This document shows positions 25,279-33,435 of a stretch of DNA of 64,000 nt, one piece after another; positions within the stretch are counted from its first letter, which is position 1, and each line of letters starts with the position of its first letter. The stretch covers positions 1-64,000 of the forward strand of contig CAZMVY010000001.1 in the NCBI GenBank assembly GCA_964569765.1. Direction: 5' to 3'. The position numbers were made by a program, and so were the translations under genes. This DNA is from CAZMVY01 sp964569765. GTDB lineage: Bacteria; Planctomycetota; Phycisphaerae; UBA1845; PWPN01. The notes beneath the pieces were generated by a model. That model was given only the letters and a program-made list of their open reading frames with translations, was not told the origin of the DNA and searched no databases.

Positions 25279-25362
25279 CCTGCGCGTGTCAGACACCAGC
25301 CGGACTTCGCCGCGATCGAAGCCGCTCTCGCACGGGATGCCGCAGGGAAACCGCGGGATCGT

Positions 25363-26181
25363 TCAGAGGATGCCGCTACCGAAGTCGGAATCGGGCTCCG
25401 GCGGCTCGCTTTCGCGAGGCGGCGGAGGCGGCGGCGGAGGAGCCGGCGCGGCCGGCCTCTCGGACATTGGCTCCGGCGTTCGCGGCGGGCGGGGCTCCGC
25501 GGGACGCTCCGAAGAACGATCCCGGTCGCGATCCCGTCCGTTTCGCCCGTTGCTGCGGCGCTCCTGGTGGCGTTCCTCGCGACGCTCTTCGCGACGTTCC
25601 TCCGGCTCGGGCTCGCTCGGGAACGAAAGCTCTTCCATTTCATCGGCCTGTTCGCGGGCCTCGGCGGGGACATCGGACTGCGCCTCGGATCGCGAAACCT
25701 TTCGCTTGGCGGCCTCGCGTTTGAGGTCGGCGATCAGATCGTCATAGTCGGAGTCGGCGAACTCATCGTCATCCACGGCGACGGGCTTGTAATCGGGCGA
25801 CTTGGCGCGTTCAAGCTCCTGCTCGTAAGCGGCCTTGACAGCCTTCTCGATCCGCTCGCGGCACTGGCTGTTGATCGGGTGCGCCACGTCCGCGTGGTAT
25901 TTCGGACGGCCCTCCGGATCCTTGCGGACTCGCTCGCGGTTGAGCTTCGCGCCGCATTCATTGCAGAACCGGGCGCGAAGGTGGTTTTTGGCGCGGCATC
26001 GCGGACAGCGGTCGGCCAGTTTGCGCGACGGCATCGCCACGAAGATTCCATTGGCCCCGTCGATCACCTTGAGATCGCGGATGACGAAATCCCCATCGAG
26101 GGTGACACTGCAAAACGCCCTGAGCCGATCCCCGCTGCCTCTGTTCGGGATCAGTCTTACACGCACTTCGGTGATTTCCAT
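25363..26181 (-). CDS. spoVG: SpoVG-like protein split by a zinc ribbon
   Basis: This 272-residue protein starts with a SpoVG domain (EITEVRVRLIPN, residues 2-13; GIFVAMPSRKL, 45-55), which in other bacteria binds nucleic acid and regulates gene expression. The SpoVG domain is interrupted after residue 55 by a four-Cys zinc ribbon (Cys59, 62, 73, 76; CPRC...CNEC) and resumes as GRPKYHADVAHPINSQCRE (about 91-109). The remainder is a long charged, Pro-rich tail with an Arg/Glu/Asp-repeat stretch and a run of Pro. Bacillus SpoVG is under 100 residues. The ATG has AGGAG with a 6-base spacer. The gene lies 22 bases after ispE, echoing the ispE-spoVG neighbourhood of Firmicutes. Confidence 0.88.
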   Translation of the reverse strand: MEITEVRVRLIPNRGSGDRLRAFCSVTLDGDFVIRDLKVIDGANGIFVAMPSRKLADRCPRCRAKNHLRARFCNECGAKLNRERVRKDPEGRPKYHADVAHPINSQCRERIEKAVKAAYEQELERAKSPDYKPVAVDDDEFADSDYDDLIADLKREAAKRKVSRSEAQSDVPAEAREQADEMEELSFPSEPEPEERREERREERHQERRSNGRNGRDRDRDRSSERPAEPRPPRTPEPMSERPAAPAPPPPPPPPRESEPPEPDSDFGSGIL

Positions 26182-26203
26182 GACCGTCTCCTGCTCAATG
26201 CCC

Positions 26204-27172
26204 TCAATTCATCGCGCCGCTTTCCTGAAGCCGGGCCGTCTCCGCACGAATGCCGAACCGGGCGCGAACAGTCCTTGCACAACTCTCGGCTTCCTCGACG
26301 CTGTCACACGCGGTAAACATCGACGAGCCGCTCCCGCAGAGCTGCCACGGACGGTCGCACGCCCGCCGGAGAGCGGCGTGCAGTTCCGCTAATTTGTCAA
26401 ATCGCCGAAACGCCGCCGCTTCCAGCCCATTACGGCAGCGCTCCAGCAGTTCCCTCGCCGTCCATCGCGAGGCGGCCGTGCCGTCGCCAAAGACGGACGC
26501 TGCCTCCGATACGACCCGAAGATCCTCCCGCCTCACGCCGGCATACACCTCGCGGGTAGGCACGTGGAGGGCCGGCATGGCCACCACCAGGAACCCCGGC
26601 CACCTGAAGGTAAGCGGCTCGACGAACTCACCCCGGCCCCGCGCCACCGCGGTACCGCCGGTCATCAGGAGAGGAACGTCCGAGCCGATTGCGGCGGCAA
26701 TCGGAAGGAGCCGAGGCAAGGACCAGTCCAGTCCCCACAGCCGATTCAGCCCCCGCAGGACCGCCGCCGCGTCGGAGCTTCCGCCGCCGAGACCCGCACC
26801 GGCCGGGATGCGCTTCGTAAGGTCGATCGATGCGCCGCAGCGGATACCGGATCGCCGCGCGAGCATTGCGGCGGCACGGCAGGCGAGGTTGTCGTCGTCG
26901 GTCGGCACGGAAGGGTCGTTGCAGGTGAGCAGGATCGACGAGTCCCCGGCTCGACTCGATACGACGACTTCATCGGCGAGCGTAATCGTCGAGGCCACGG
27001 TCTCCAACTCATGGTAGCCGTCGTCCCGTCGCTCGAGGATATCGAGTATCCAGTTGATCTTCGCAGGCGCCGACAGCCTGATCGCGCCGGCCGCTGTCGA
27101 GGAAGCAATCCCGACAGTTGAGCCGTCAAGTACGGAGGTCGCGCGGTCATCATTGGCCCGGGGCGGGGTCAT
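26204..27172 (-). CDS. ispE: 4-diphosphocytidyl-2-C-methyl-D-erythritol kinase
   Basis: IspE phosphorylates CDP-methylerythritol with ATP in the non-mevalonate isoprenoid pathway. The 322-residue protein has the GHMP kinase architecture: the N-terminal SAPAKINWILDILERRDDGYHE with catalytic Lys and Asp region, the ATP loop PAGAGLGGGSSDAAAVL, and the C-terminal motif CGSGSSMFTACDS. The ATG at 27172 is the best of several starts; residues before SAPAKIN (about 35) are poorly conserved in the family, so a shorter protein is possible. The next gene downstream (spoVG) follows within 22 bases. A strong promoter lies about 180 bases upstream, leaving an unusually long leader. Confidence 0.93.
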   Translation of the reverse strand: MTPPRANDDRATSVLDGSTVGIASSTAAGAIRLSAPAKINWILDILERRDDGYHELETVASTITLADEVVVSSRAGDSSILLTCNDPSVPTDDDNLACRAAAMLARRSGIRCGASIDLTKRIPAGAGLGGGSSDAAAVLRGLNRLWGLDWSLPRLLPIAAAIGSDVPLLMTGGTAVARGRGEFVEPLTFRWPGFLVVAMPALHVPTREVYAGVRREDLRVVSEAASVFGDGTAASRWTARELLERCRNGLEAAAFRRFDKLAELHAALRRACDRPWQLCGSGSSMFTACDSVEEAESCARTVRARFGIRAETARLQESGAMN

Positions 27173-27359
27173 GTCCGCTGGATGCTCCATTTGCGCGGCC
27201 ACGGGGTCGTCCGTCGCCTCACAACAGCCGTCAGGAATGCGAAAACCGATGAATTGGCCGGTGCGCGATCCCTCGCGCCGAATAGAAAAACCGGTGAAAT
27301 GTATCCGCAGGTGCCGCGCATGGTGCCGTCCGAACTCCGATCCCGCGTCAACTGCAATG

Positions 27360-27387
27360 ATTTTAGCTCGGGGGACCGCGCTGTCAA
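27360..27387 (-). promoter_or_regulatory. Strong promoter for ispE-spoVG
   Basis: On the minus strand a consensus TTGACA (27387-27382), a 16-base spacer and TAAAAT (27365-27360) form one of the best sigma-70 promoters in the window. Transcription would start near 27353 and give a leader of about 180 nt before the ispE ATG. Confidence 0.7.
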
Positions 27388-27411
27388 GCCGTGACCGACG
27401 CCGCGCGATGC

Positions 27412-28434
27412 TCACCGCATCGATGTCGTGCCGGACGTCGTCAGGAAGAGATCCCTGGCGAACTGGACGTACCTGCCGGAAAAGGCGTCCAGGTCTTCGG
27501 TGATGTATTTGCGGAACACGATCTCGCCGAAGCTGAGGTTTGCGGCGGCCGGCGTGGCGACGCGGTAGGCGTTCAACGCGACGCGCATGGTCTCAGTGCC
27601 CGCATCGGCCAGCAGCGTGCGGAAACCATCGCGATACGTCTTGTCGGGGCCCTCCAGGAGGAAAAGGGTCATCGACCAGAGCTGCGCGTAGTATGTATCC
27701 GTGGGCCTTGCGGACGACTCGAGTACGTCGCCCGCGTTGATGCGGAGCAGTTCGGAGAGGTCGAAGAGGCCTTTTTCCTTGACGACCAGCGCCGTGCGGA
27801 GGTAGTTACGGCGAAAGTAATTCTTTCGCGGTTCGAAGCGGGGGATGCCGTTGGAGAGTTCGAATGCCTCCATCTGGGTCGCCAGGCCCTCGTTCAACCA
27901 GGCGGGGATCGCCAGCGGGAGATTGCGGGAGACGTACTGATGCCAACCCTCGTGAGCGGCCACGGCGAGCGTGCGGTCGCGCCCGAGCCAATACAGCACG
28001 GCGGTCGCCGTGGGAGAATCCGTATAGCCGCCGCTCTGGATGTTGCGATAAATCCTGGCCCGCTCGGGCACGAATTCGTCCGTAAAGCGGCCCCACTGCC
28101 ACCGCGTTTCAAATACGTAGGTTGCCAGCGGTCCACGGGACTCGACGCGGGGCGGAATCAGTTCCTCATAGCGCCGGTAGCAGGACTCCAGGAAGCCGGG
28201 AAGCACATCGACGAGGACCTGGTCCTGCAGCGTGGTGCGAACGTCGAAGTGGTCCGTAATCAGGCGTTTGCCCTTCGCCCCGGCGTAGCCCCAGTCCTCC
28301 CGCGTCAGCGTGAAAGCGGGAGCACGGACGGGAGACTGGCAGCCCGCCAGGATCGCGGCGACCCCGACCGCCAGAATGGTGCGTGCCGCGCGTGGGCCCG
28401 CGCCCCGGAACACGGAACGTTGAATTTCGCTCAT
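27412..28434 (-). CDS. Lipoprotein zinc metallopeptidase-like (HExxH)
   Basis: This is a 340-residue lipoprotein (signal ending ILAGC, Cys32) with a gluzincin-like active site. HEGWH at 161-165 gives the HExxH zinc ligands, and NEGLAT with Glu182 is a candidate third ligand. The arrangement matches peptidase MA-like / DUF1570 proteins, which are frequent in Planctomycetota; proteolysis has rarely been shown. The protein would be anchored to a membrane facing the periplasm. The ATG at 28434 has GAGG upstream and a good promoter at 28452-28480. The 240-base gap to the ispE start holds the ispE promoter and leader. The substrate is unknown. Confidence 0.85.
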   Translation of the reverse strand: MSEIQRSVFRGAGPRAARTILAVGVAAILAGCQSPVRAPAFTLTREDWGYAGAKGKRLITDHFDVRTTLQDQVLVDVLPGFLESCYRRYEELIPPRVESRGPLATYVFETRWQWGRFTDEFVPERARIYRNIQSGGYTDSPTATAVLYWLGRDRTLAVAAHEGWHQYVSRNLPLAIPAWLNEGLATQMEAFELSNGIPRFEPRKNYFRRNYLRTALVVKEKGLFDLSELLRINAGDVLESSARPTDTYYAQLWSMTLFLLEGPDKTYRDGFRTLLADAGTETMRVALNAYRVATPAAANLSFGEIVFRKYITEDLDAFSGRYVQFARDLFLTTSGTTSMR

Positions 28435-28451
28435 ACCTCACCCGGGGGGAA

Positions 28452-28480
28452 AGGTTACGCGGCATCGCGAAGGCGGTCAA
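28452..28480 (-). promoter_or_regulatory. Promoter for the HExxH lipoprotein gene
   Basis: On the minus strand TTGACC (28480-28475), 17 bases and TAACCT (28457-28452) match the sigma-70 form. The -35 box lies inside a GGCGGT/ACCGCC hairpin (28472-28486) that follows the upstream gene's stop codon. Confidence 0.5.
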
Positions 28481-28486
28481 ACCGCC
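28472..28486 (-). terminator. Hairpin after the DHDPS-like gene
   Basis: GGCGGT and ACCGCC form a perfect 6-bp stem with a 3-base loop about 20 bases past the stop codon at 28508. No T-run follows, so this is at best a weak terminator. It overlaps a promoter -35 element. Confidence 0.3.
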
Positions 28487-28507
28487 GGTAGGCAGGGGTG
28501 GCCCGGC

Positions 28508-29545
28508 TCATTCAAGGCCCACGTAACGGTGAAGGAAGTAGCCCTGCTCCGGAATGCCCTCTTCGCGCTCGAAAACGGCTGCCACCTCGGCAAGCACCTC
28601 GGCGGGAAGGCGGCTGCCGTCCTGGAGCATGGGCGGCTCCACGCGGGACCAGTACGCACCGTGAGCGAGCAGGTGATCGACGGCGCGGCTGACATTGGAA
28701 AAGGCATTGCCGGACGGGCAGACCTTCACGATCTCGAAAAGGCGCGTCACGAGCCGTGTAAGCTTGCCGGAGAGCCGCGCGGCCAGTTCACGCTCGCCCG
28801 CCGACACCATGTCCACCAGGGTGCGCAGCGAATAGGCAATGAAGTTCGCCGTGCTCAACAGCAGGCCGTCGTACGGCCCCCCGGCGGGCTTGAGCGCCTC
28901 AAAGTAGTTCCCCTCGGCGCCCCGGACCGCCACGATGCCGTCGAGGCCGGAGCCGGTCCGCGCGATCTCGTCGGTACCGCTACTGTCCTTGAAAAGGTAG
29001 ATGCCCGGGCACTCGGCCGTGATCGCAGCAAACGTTTCGGGCTCGATGCGGCAGCCGGTGACCTGGGGGAGCTGATACACGGCCACGGGCATGCCCATCG
29101 CGCGGAAAACGCGGACGTAGTGGTCGTGAATGGCGTGCTGGGAAACGTTCGCGCCAACAGGCGGGCAGACGGCGACCCCAGCGAAGCCTCGCACCCGGGC
29201 GTCGCCCAGGTGCGTGCGAATGGCCTGTGCGCGACGAAGAACCTCCTGCGTCGAAGGAGCAAGGGCGCCGACAAGGAACCTGGCATCCGGCGTCCAGTAA
29301 GCCTCATGCGCGGCGAACGTCAGAAGTTCATCGAACTGCTGGGGATCGAGGCTCCATCCGTCGCCCGTAGAACCGGCGAGAAGAAACTGGCGGACGTAGG
29401 GCGCGAGGGTGCGCATCTGGGCCGCGATGCGGCGGCGATCGACGGCGACGCGCCCGTGCCGCACGATGTAGTGTGTGAGCAACGGGCACCACAGCGGATC
29501 GACACCGCCGGGGAAAAGCTCCACGATCAGTTCCTTGCGGTGCAT
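28508..29545 (-). CDS. Dihydrodipicolinate synthase family protein
   Basis: This 345-residue TIM-barrel protein belongs to the DapA / N-acetylneuraminate lyase superfamily, class I aldolases that form a Schiff base with pyruvate or an analogue. The catalytic Lys is in GIYLFKDSSG, the conserved Tyr in VAVYQLPQ, and LLAGSTGDGWSL stands where DapA has GTTGE. The divergent GSTGDG and the longer length suggest a sugar-acid or other aldolase instead of lysine biosynthesis. The ATG at 29545 is preferred for its GAGG; one at 29557 is possible. It is divergent from trpA across 243 bases. Confidence 0.85.
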   Translation of the reverse strand: MHRKELIVELFPGGVDPLWCPLLTHYIVRHGRVAVDRRRIAAQMRTLAPYVRQFLLAGSTGDGWSLDPQQFDELLTFAAHEAYWTPDARFLVGALAPSTQEVLRRAQAIRTHLGDARVRGFAGVAVCPPVGANVSQHAIHDHYVRVFRAMGMPVAVYQLPQVTGCRIEPETFAAITAECPGIYLFKDSSGTDEIARTGSGLDGIVAVRGAEGNYFEALKPAGGPYDGLLLSTANFIAYSLRTLVDMVSAGERELAARLSGKLTRLVTRLFEIVKVCPSGNAFSNVSRAVDHLLAHGAYWSRVEPPMLQDGSRLPAEVLAEVAAVFEREEGIPEQGYFLHRYVGLE

Positions 29546-29777
29546 GGCACCTCGCATGCTATCCCGCCGGTACCGGCGTTCGCAAGCCGCGCCGGTTCTG
29601 CGCGCATGCCGTGCCCCCCAGCCGTCTGCAACGCAGCGCGTGGCGACGCTGGCAATCGCGGCACGCCACGGATATATTTCCGGTCAACCGGCCTCCGCCG
29701 GAAGGCAAGACGCAGCAAAGGACGAAGACGCGGATGCGCGTGGCGCGGAAGCCGTTGCCTCGAAGGACTGACGAAAC

Positions 29778-29791
29778 GGAGGCGCACCATC
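29778..29791 (+). promoter_or_regulatory. RBS placing trpA start on an ATC codon
   Basis: GGAGG at 29778-29782 is followed by six bases and then ATC AAC CGC ATC GAC. The family N-terminus is M-N-R-I-D, so the ribosome-binding site points to ATC at 29789-29791 as the initiator codon. No ATG, GTG or TTG lies in frame nearby. Confidence 0.75.
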
Positions 29792-30628
29792 AACCGCATC
29801 GACCAGAAGTTCCACGAACTCGCTGCGACGGCGCGCAAGGGCCTGCTGCCGTACATCACCGCCGGTTTCCCGACCCCGTCCGCAACGACCGAGATCCTCC
29901 GTCGCCTTGACGCGCTCGGCGTCGCCGGCGTCGAGGTGGGCTTCCCCTACTCCGATTCCATCGCTGACGGTCCCGTGATCCAGACCTCCTTCACGCGAGC
30001 GCTGGAGCGGGGCCTTCGTGTGAACGACATTTTTCGCGCGATCGAGGCGGCACGTTCCCGCGTGTGTGTTCCGCTCGTGGCCATGGTTTCATTTTCGATC
30101 GTCAATCGCATCGGCACGGAGACGTTCTGTCGGCGCGCGGCCGCGGCAGGCTTCGACGGACTCATCATCGCGGACCTGTCGTTCGAGGAGGCCCCGGCCG
30201 TCGCCGACACGGCCGCGCGCAGCGACCTGCGCCTCATCCTGCTGACCGGGCCGACCTCCACGCCGCAGCGACGGGAGCAGATCGCCAGGATTTCCACAGG
30301 CTTCGTGTACTATATGTCCGTGGCGGGCACGACCGGCGAACGCGACCGGCTCCCGGAGGACCTTATCGAGAATGTGCGAGAGCTCCGGCGCGTCGGGGGC
30401 AAACCTGTTGTGGTGGGCTTCGGCATCAGCAGGCCGGAGCACGTGCGGTCGGTCTGTTCCGTAGCTGACGGGGCAATCGTCGGCAGCGCGATCGTTCGCC
30501 GGATGCTCGACGCCGCGGCCGATCCGCGCGGGTGCGACGAGTCGGCCATCGCGGATGCCGTGGAGGCGTTCGTACGGGAACTGATGACCGGGCTGCCACA
30601 GCCGGCCCCCCGGGAAGCGAGAGGATGA
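29789..30628 (+). CDS. trpA: Tryptophan synthase alpha chain, apparent AUC start
   Basis: TrpA cleaves indole-3-glycerol phosphate to indole and glyceraldehyde-3-phosphate. Numbering from the ATC codon puts the catalytic residues exactly at Glu49 (VEVGFPYSD) and Asp60 (SIADGPVIQ), as in Salmonella TrpA. FVYYMSVAGTTG, VVGFGISRPEHV and GAIVGSAIV are the expected phosphate-site blocks. The length is 279 aa. There is no canonical in-frame start within about 90 bases upstream, and the first internal ATG (near residue 102) would remove the active site. A CTG at 29768 is the only alternative. A sequencing error at the start codon cannot be excluded. trpB is not in the window. The stop overlaps the next start (ATGA). 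Confidence 0.9.
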   Translation: MNRIDQKFHELAATARKGLLPYITAGFPTPSATTEILRRLDALGVAGVEVGFPYSDSIADGPVIQTSFTRALERGLRVNDIFRAIEAARSRVCVPLVAMVSFSIVNRIGTETFCRRAAAAGFDGLIIADLSFEEAPAVADTAARSDLRLILLTGPTSTPQRREQIARISTGFVYYMSVAGTTGERDRLPEDLIENVRELRRVGGKPVVVGFGISRPEHVRSVCSVADGAIVGSAIVRRMLDAAADPRGCDESAIADAVEAFVRELMTGLPQPAPREARG

Positions 30629-31500
30629 GGACTCCCGAACCGCAGCAGTGGGGTGCCGGAGGGCAACCGGCTTCTTCGGCTCCGTCTGATGCCGCGCCCG
30701 CCGTGGCGGCGCACCGCCCCGACCGCATGATCGAAGATACGTCCGACGAGGAACCCCTCCTGCGCTTCAAGCACCTGGCGGCGGAGCCGGGGCTCGTTCA
30801 TGCGTTCGCGAGCCGGCCGTGGAACCTGGCGCCCCACCGCGGGCCGCAGCGAGAACTGGCCGTCGAGCGACGCCGGAGGATCTGCGCGGTCCTCGGCGTG
30901 GCGTTCGATCGGCTCACCTCCCCGCAGCAGGTACACGGCGCGGAAATCCTGCGGGTTGAAGAAACGGACATCGGCGCGGGGCGTCTGGGGCGGGCAGAGG
31001 CCGTACCCTTTGTGGACGGCCTCATCACGGAGCGGCCGGGCGTGCCGCTGGTTCTCCTGTCGGCAGACTGCCCGCTCGTGCTGGCGTACGATCCGCGCCG
31101 GTCCGCGCTGGGTATTGTGCACGCGAGCTGGCTGGGCACGGCCGCGGGAATCACGACCCGGCTGGTGGAGCGGCTGCACGCGGAGTTCGGTTGCGACGCC
31201 GCCGACCTTCGAGCGGCCATCGCGCCCTGCGCAGGGCCGTGCTGTTACGAGGTCGGCAACGAGGTCCTGCGGATCTTCCGAACGCGATTTGCCGAGGGGG
31301 ATCGGTTTTTCCGGCCCGCCGGAGATCGATTCCTGTTGGATCTGTGGGAGGCGAACCAGGCGCAATTGCTTTCGGCCGGGGTCCGGCCGGAGCGGATCGA
31401 ACGCGCCGATCTCTGCACGATCTGCACCGGACGCTTCTGGAGCCATCGTCGCGACGGTGCCGATGCAGGGCGGAGCGCCCTGTTCGCCGCCCTCGTGTAG
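30625..31500 (+). CDS. pgeF: Polyphenol oxidase/peptidoglycan-editing factor PgeF
   Basis: This 291-residue protein belongs to the YfiH/PgeF (DUF152) family, cytoplasmic zinc/copper enzymes with purine nucleoside phosphorylase, adenosine deaminase and muropeptide-editing activities. The metal-binding residues are visible: QQVHGAEI (His), LSADCPLVL (Cys) and GIVHASWLGTAAG (His); GPCCYEVG is also typical. The usual HAGWRGT is HASWLGT here. The ATG at 30625 overlaps the trpA stop (ATGA), adding about 35 low-complexity residues; an ATG at 30727 would give a more standard N-terminus (MIEDTSDEE). Co-translation with trpA looks fortuitous functionally. Confidence 0.9.
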   Translation: MRTPEPQQWGAGGQPASSAPSDAAPAVAAHRPDRMIEDTSDEEPLLRFKHLAAEPGLVHAFASRPWNLAPHRGPQRELAVERRRRICAVLGVAFDRLTSPQQVHGAEILRVEETDIGAGRLGRAEAVPFVDGLITERPGVPLVLLSADCPLVLAYDPRRSALGIVHASWLGTAAGITTRLVERLHAEFGCDAADLRAAIAPCAGPCCYEVGNEVLRIFRTRFAEGDRFFRPAGDRFLLDLWEANQAQLLSAGVRPERIERADLCTICTGRFWSHRRDGADAGRSALFAALV

Positions 31501-31619
31501 GCCGCCCGGGCGTAAGTAGACATACGCCGCAAGGCACTGGCCTGCCGGGGCATCACGGACGTAGAATGAAGGTCGGGGATCGTCGGGCTTGGACGAGATT
31601 CCGGAAGGCGGGTAGGACG

Positions 31620-32471
31620 ATGCCACTGCGGGTCATTTTCCTGTGCGGGCCACCCGGGGGAGGCAAGTCAACGCTGGCGGGCCTCCTGACCCGTGAGGTA
31701 CTCCAGAGGCCGCCGCATTACATCCGGCTTTATCCTTCCGCGGCGAACGGCGAGCCGGCCCTTCATCTGGCCCCTGCGACAGACTTGCAGGGAATGGCAT
31801 CGTTCCAGCAGACCGCCTACACGCCCGAGCGTGTTTTTGAAATCCTGCCGGAGGTGCTTCGCAACGTCCGGCGGCAGCAGCGCTACGCCACGGTGCTGAT
31901 CGAGGCCGACGCCGATCCGTGTTTGCGACACGCGTTTCCGTACGATCACCGCCTTTTCGTCATGTCAGCGCCCGATGACGTCTACCGTGTATTCCGCCGG
32001 CCGGCGGAGGCGTCGGCAGCCCTCAAGGAAGTCATGGAAGACACCTCGGCGTTTGCCTCGGAGATTTTCGGCCTCTTCGAGGGCGCGGGGTGGGGCGACG
32101 AGGAGGGCGTTCACCACCGCAAGCGGGTGCGGACGGAGGATGGGGTCGAAGAGCAGCTCGAGGTGTCGGAGCAACAGGTCCGCCGGTTTCTGCTCTCCCC
32201 GCTGGGGGCGGAGATCGCCTCGCGGATTCAGCTCCAGCCGGAATACCACGGGATGGTGGAGAGCGATGTGGTCCTGATCAACACGGCCATCGGCCCGTGC
32301 ACCGCCTCGGTGGAGGAGTGCGTGCGACGGATCGAAGTGCTGATGGGTCGGATCCGCAGTCAGACCCGGCGCGATAATGTTTTTTACTGTTGTGACCCGT
32401 TGAGCCCGGACGATCCTCGCCGCGACGCCCTTCTTCAGCGACTGCGCGGATTGCTGCTGGAGCCGCTGTAA
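31620..32471 (+). CDS. P-loop NTPase of unknown function
   Basis: This 283-residue cytoplasmic protein opens with a Walker A motif (LCGPPGGGKSTLAGLL, about residues 8-23). The rest shows kinase-like blocks: ATVLIEADADPCLRHAF (a possible Walker B with Glu/Asp), FVMSAPDDVYRVFRRP, and a long middle segment around residues 145-205 that may be a lid. I do not recognise the family; it may be a small-molecule kinase or a nucleotide-dependent switch. It follows pgeF by 119 bases on the same strand. The ATG at 31620 has AGGA closely upstream. Convergent to the DUF2203 gene over a 316-base gap. Confidence 0.65.
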   Translation: MPLRVIFLCGPPGGGKSTLAGLLTREVLQRPPHYIRLYPSAANGEPALHLAPATDLQGMASFQQTAYTPERVFEILPEVLRNVRRQQRYATVLIEADADPCLRHAFPYDHRLFVMSAPDDVYRVFRRPAEASAALKEVMEDTSAFASEIFGLFEGAGWGDEEGVHHRKRVRTEDGVEEQLEVSEQQVRRFLLSPLGAEIASRIQLQPEYHGMVESDVVLINTAIGPCTASVEECVRRIEVLMGRIRSQTRRDNVFYCCDPLSPDDPRRDALLQRLRGLLLEPL

Positions 32472-32787
32472 ACGCGCTGGCCGTCAACGCGACCCGGGCG
32501 AGCCATCCGCGGCGGCGGATGCCGCAACCGGGCAGTGCCGTCTTGGGCAACAGACAGTCTCTCGCGCAGCGTGCAGCGCGGCGGATCGGGGTGCGCCCCC
32601 CCTATACCGTGGTCGCCGGGGTTCCACTCCGCCGGTGCGGCATCCCGGACGGAGGCCGGCAACGAACGAGACTCTCGAACCGAAAAGGGTAGTAGCGCCG
32701 CACGCGCCGGCGCATACAGGACCGGAATAGAGCGATTCGAGGGTGGTGCAGCAGAAGCAGAAAAGCCGACGGAGGGGTCCGAGCCGG
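32472..32787. other. 316-bp convergent intergenic region
   Basis: No gene is supported here. A 7-bp hairpin (CATCCGC, GGCG loop, GCGGATG) at 32504-32521 lies 33 bases past the P-loop gene's stop codon but has no T-run. Otherwise I see nothing. Confidence 0.5.
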
Positions 32788-33231
32788 TCAGAGGGTGGCC
32801 TCACGGGCGGCCAGAGGCCGGCGGCCGGAAGCGCCATCGAGCACCTCGTGCCAGTATTCGATCGTCTCCTCGCCCAGCTTCCAGCAGAGATAGACCTGTC
32901 GGCCGTCCATGATTGCAGGGAAGTCCACCAGGCCGATCTCGTAATCCTTCAACTCGCATCCGATGAGGTCGAGCTCCTCTGCCAGCTCGCTGAGACGATG
33001 CGCCACTTCCTGGCGGCGGTCGCGTGCCGCCTCGAGCGCCTCCGACGGGCCCTGGCGCAACAGTTCCTGGTATCCCTTCTGGACGTCGAGGAGCATGAGA
33101 TACTGTCGGACGATGTCGATCACGATGCGTCGAACGAGCGGCAGCGCTCGCCGGGCCGTCTCGATAGTGAAGACCTTCTGGCCCCGGAATCCTTTGGCCG
33201 CCTTCGGGGCGGTCGCTTTGAATGCGTCCAT
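32788..33231 (-). CDS. DUF2203 family protein
   Basis: This is a 147-residue cytoplasmic protein of the DUF2203 family, found across bacteria and without an assigned function. The start KVFTIETARRALPLVRRIV and the end GLVDFPAIMDGRQVYLCWKL plus GEETIEYWHEVLDG are the diagnostic blocks. The middle is strongly helical, and the highly conserved CWKLGE..IEYWH end may be a ligand or metal site. The gene has a complete set of expression signals: a near-consensus promoter (33274-33302), a leader of about 36 nt and AGGAG with an 8-base spacer before the ATG at 33231. Confidence 0.9.
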   Translation of the reverse strand: MDAFKATAPKAAKGFRGQKVFTIETARRALPLVRRIVIDIVRQYLMLLDVQKGYQELLRQGPSEALEAARDRRQEVAHRLSELAEELDLIGCELKDYEIGLVDFPAIMDGRQVYLCWKLGEETIEYWHEVLDGASGRRPLAAREATL

Positions 33232-33273
33232 GATCGGCGCTCCTGCACGTGATAGGCCTCGCCCGTTTCTTTC

Positions 33274-33302
33274 CTTGTATCAGCCGGACCGCGTGTTGTC
33301 AA
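33274..33302 (-). promoter_or_regulatory. Promoter for the DUF2203 gene
   Basis: On the minus strand the consensus TTGACA (33302-33297), a 17-base spacer and TACAAG (33279-33274) give a start near 33267. This is a strong sigma-70-type promoter. Confidence 0.7.
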
Positions 33303-33435
33303 CGCGGTAGACCGCGCTTTGCGGGAAACTATTAGAAAAGTTGCAGGTTTTCGGACTCCGAAGGTGCGGGGCGATAATGTCGGCGTTGTCCCGGCCGTCC
33401 CGGCTGCCGCCGACTGCCGCAGCCCGCGCGCCGGC

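Noticed and set aside
28529..29788. Long open frame joined to trpA, extending 1.2 kb upstream
   Set aside because: It is antisense to the DHDPS-family gene, has no family resemblance, and the TrpA N-terminus and RBS place the start at 29789.
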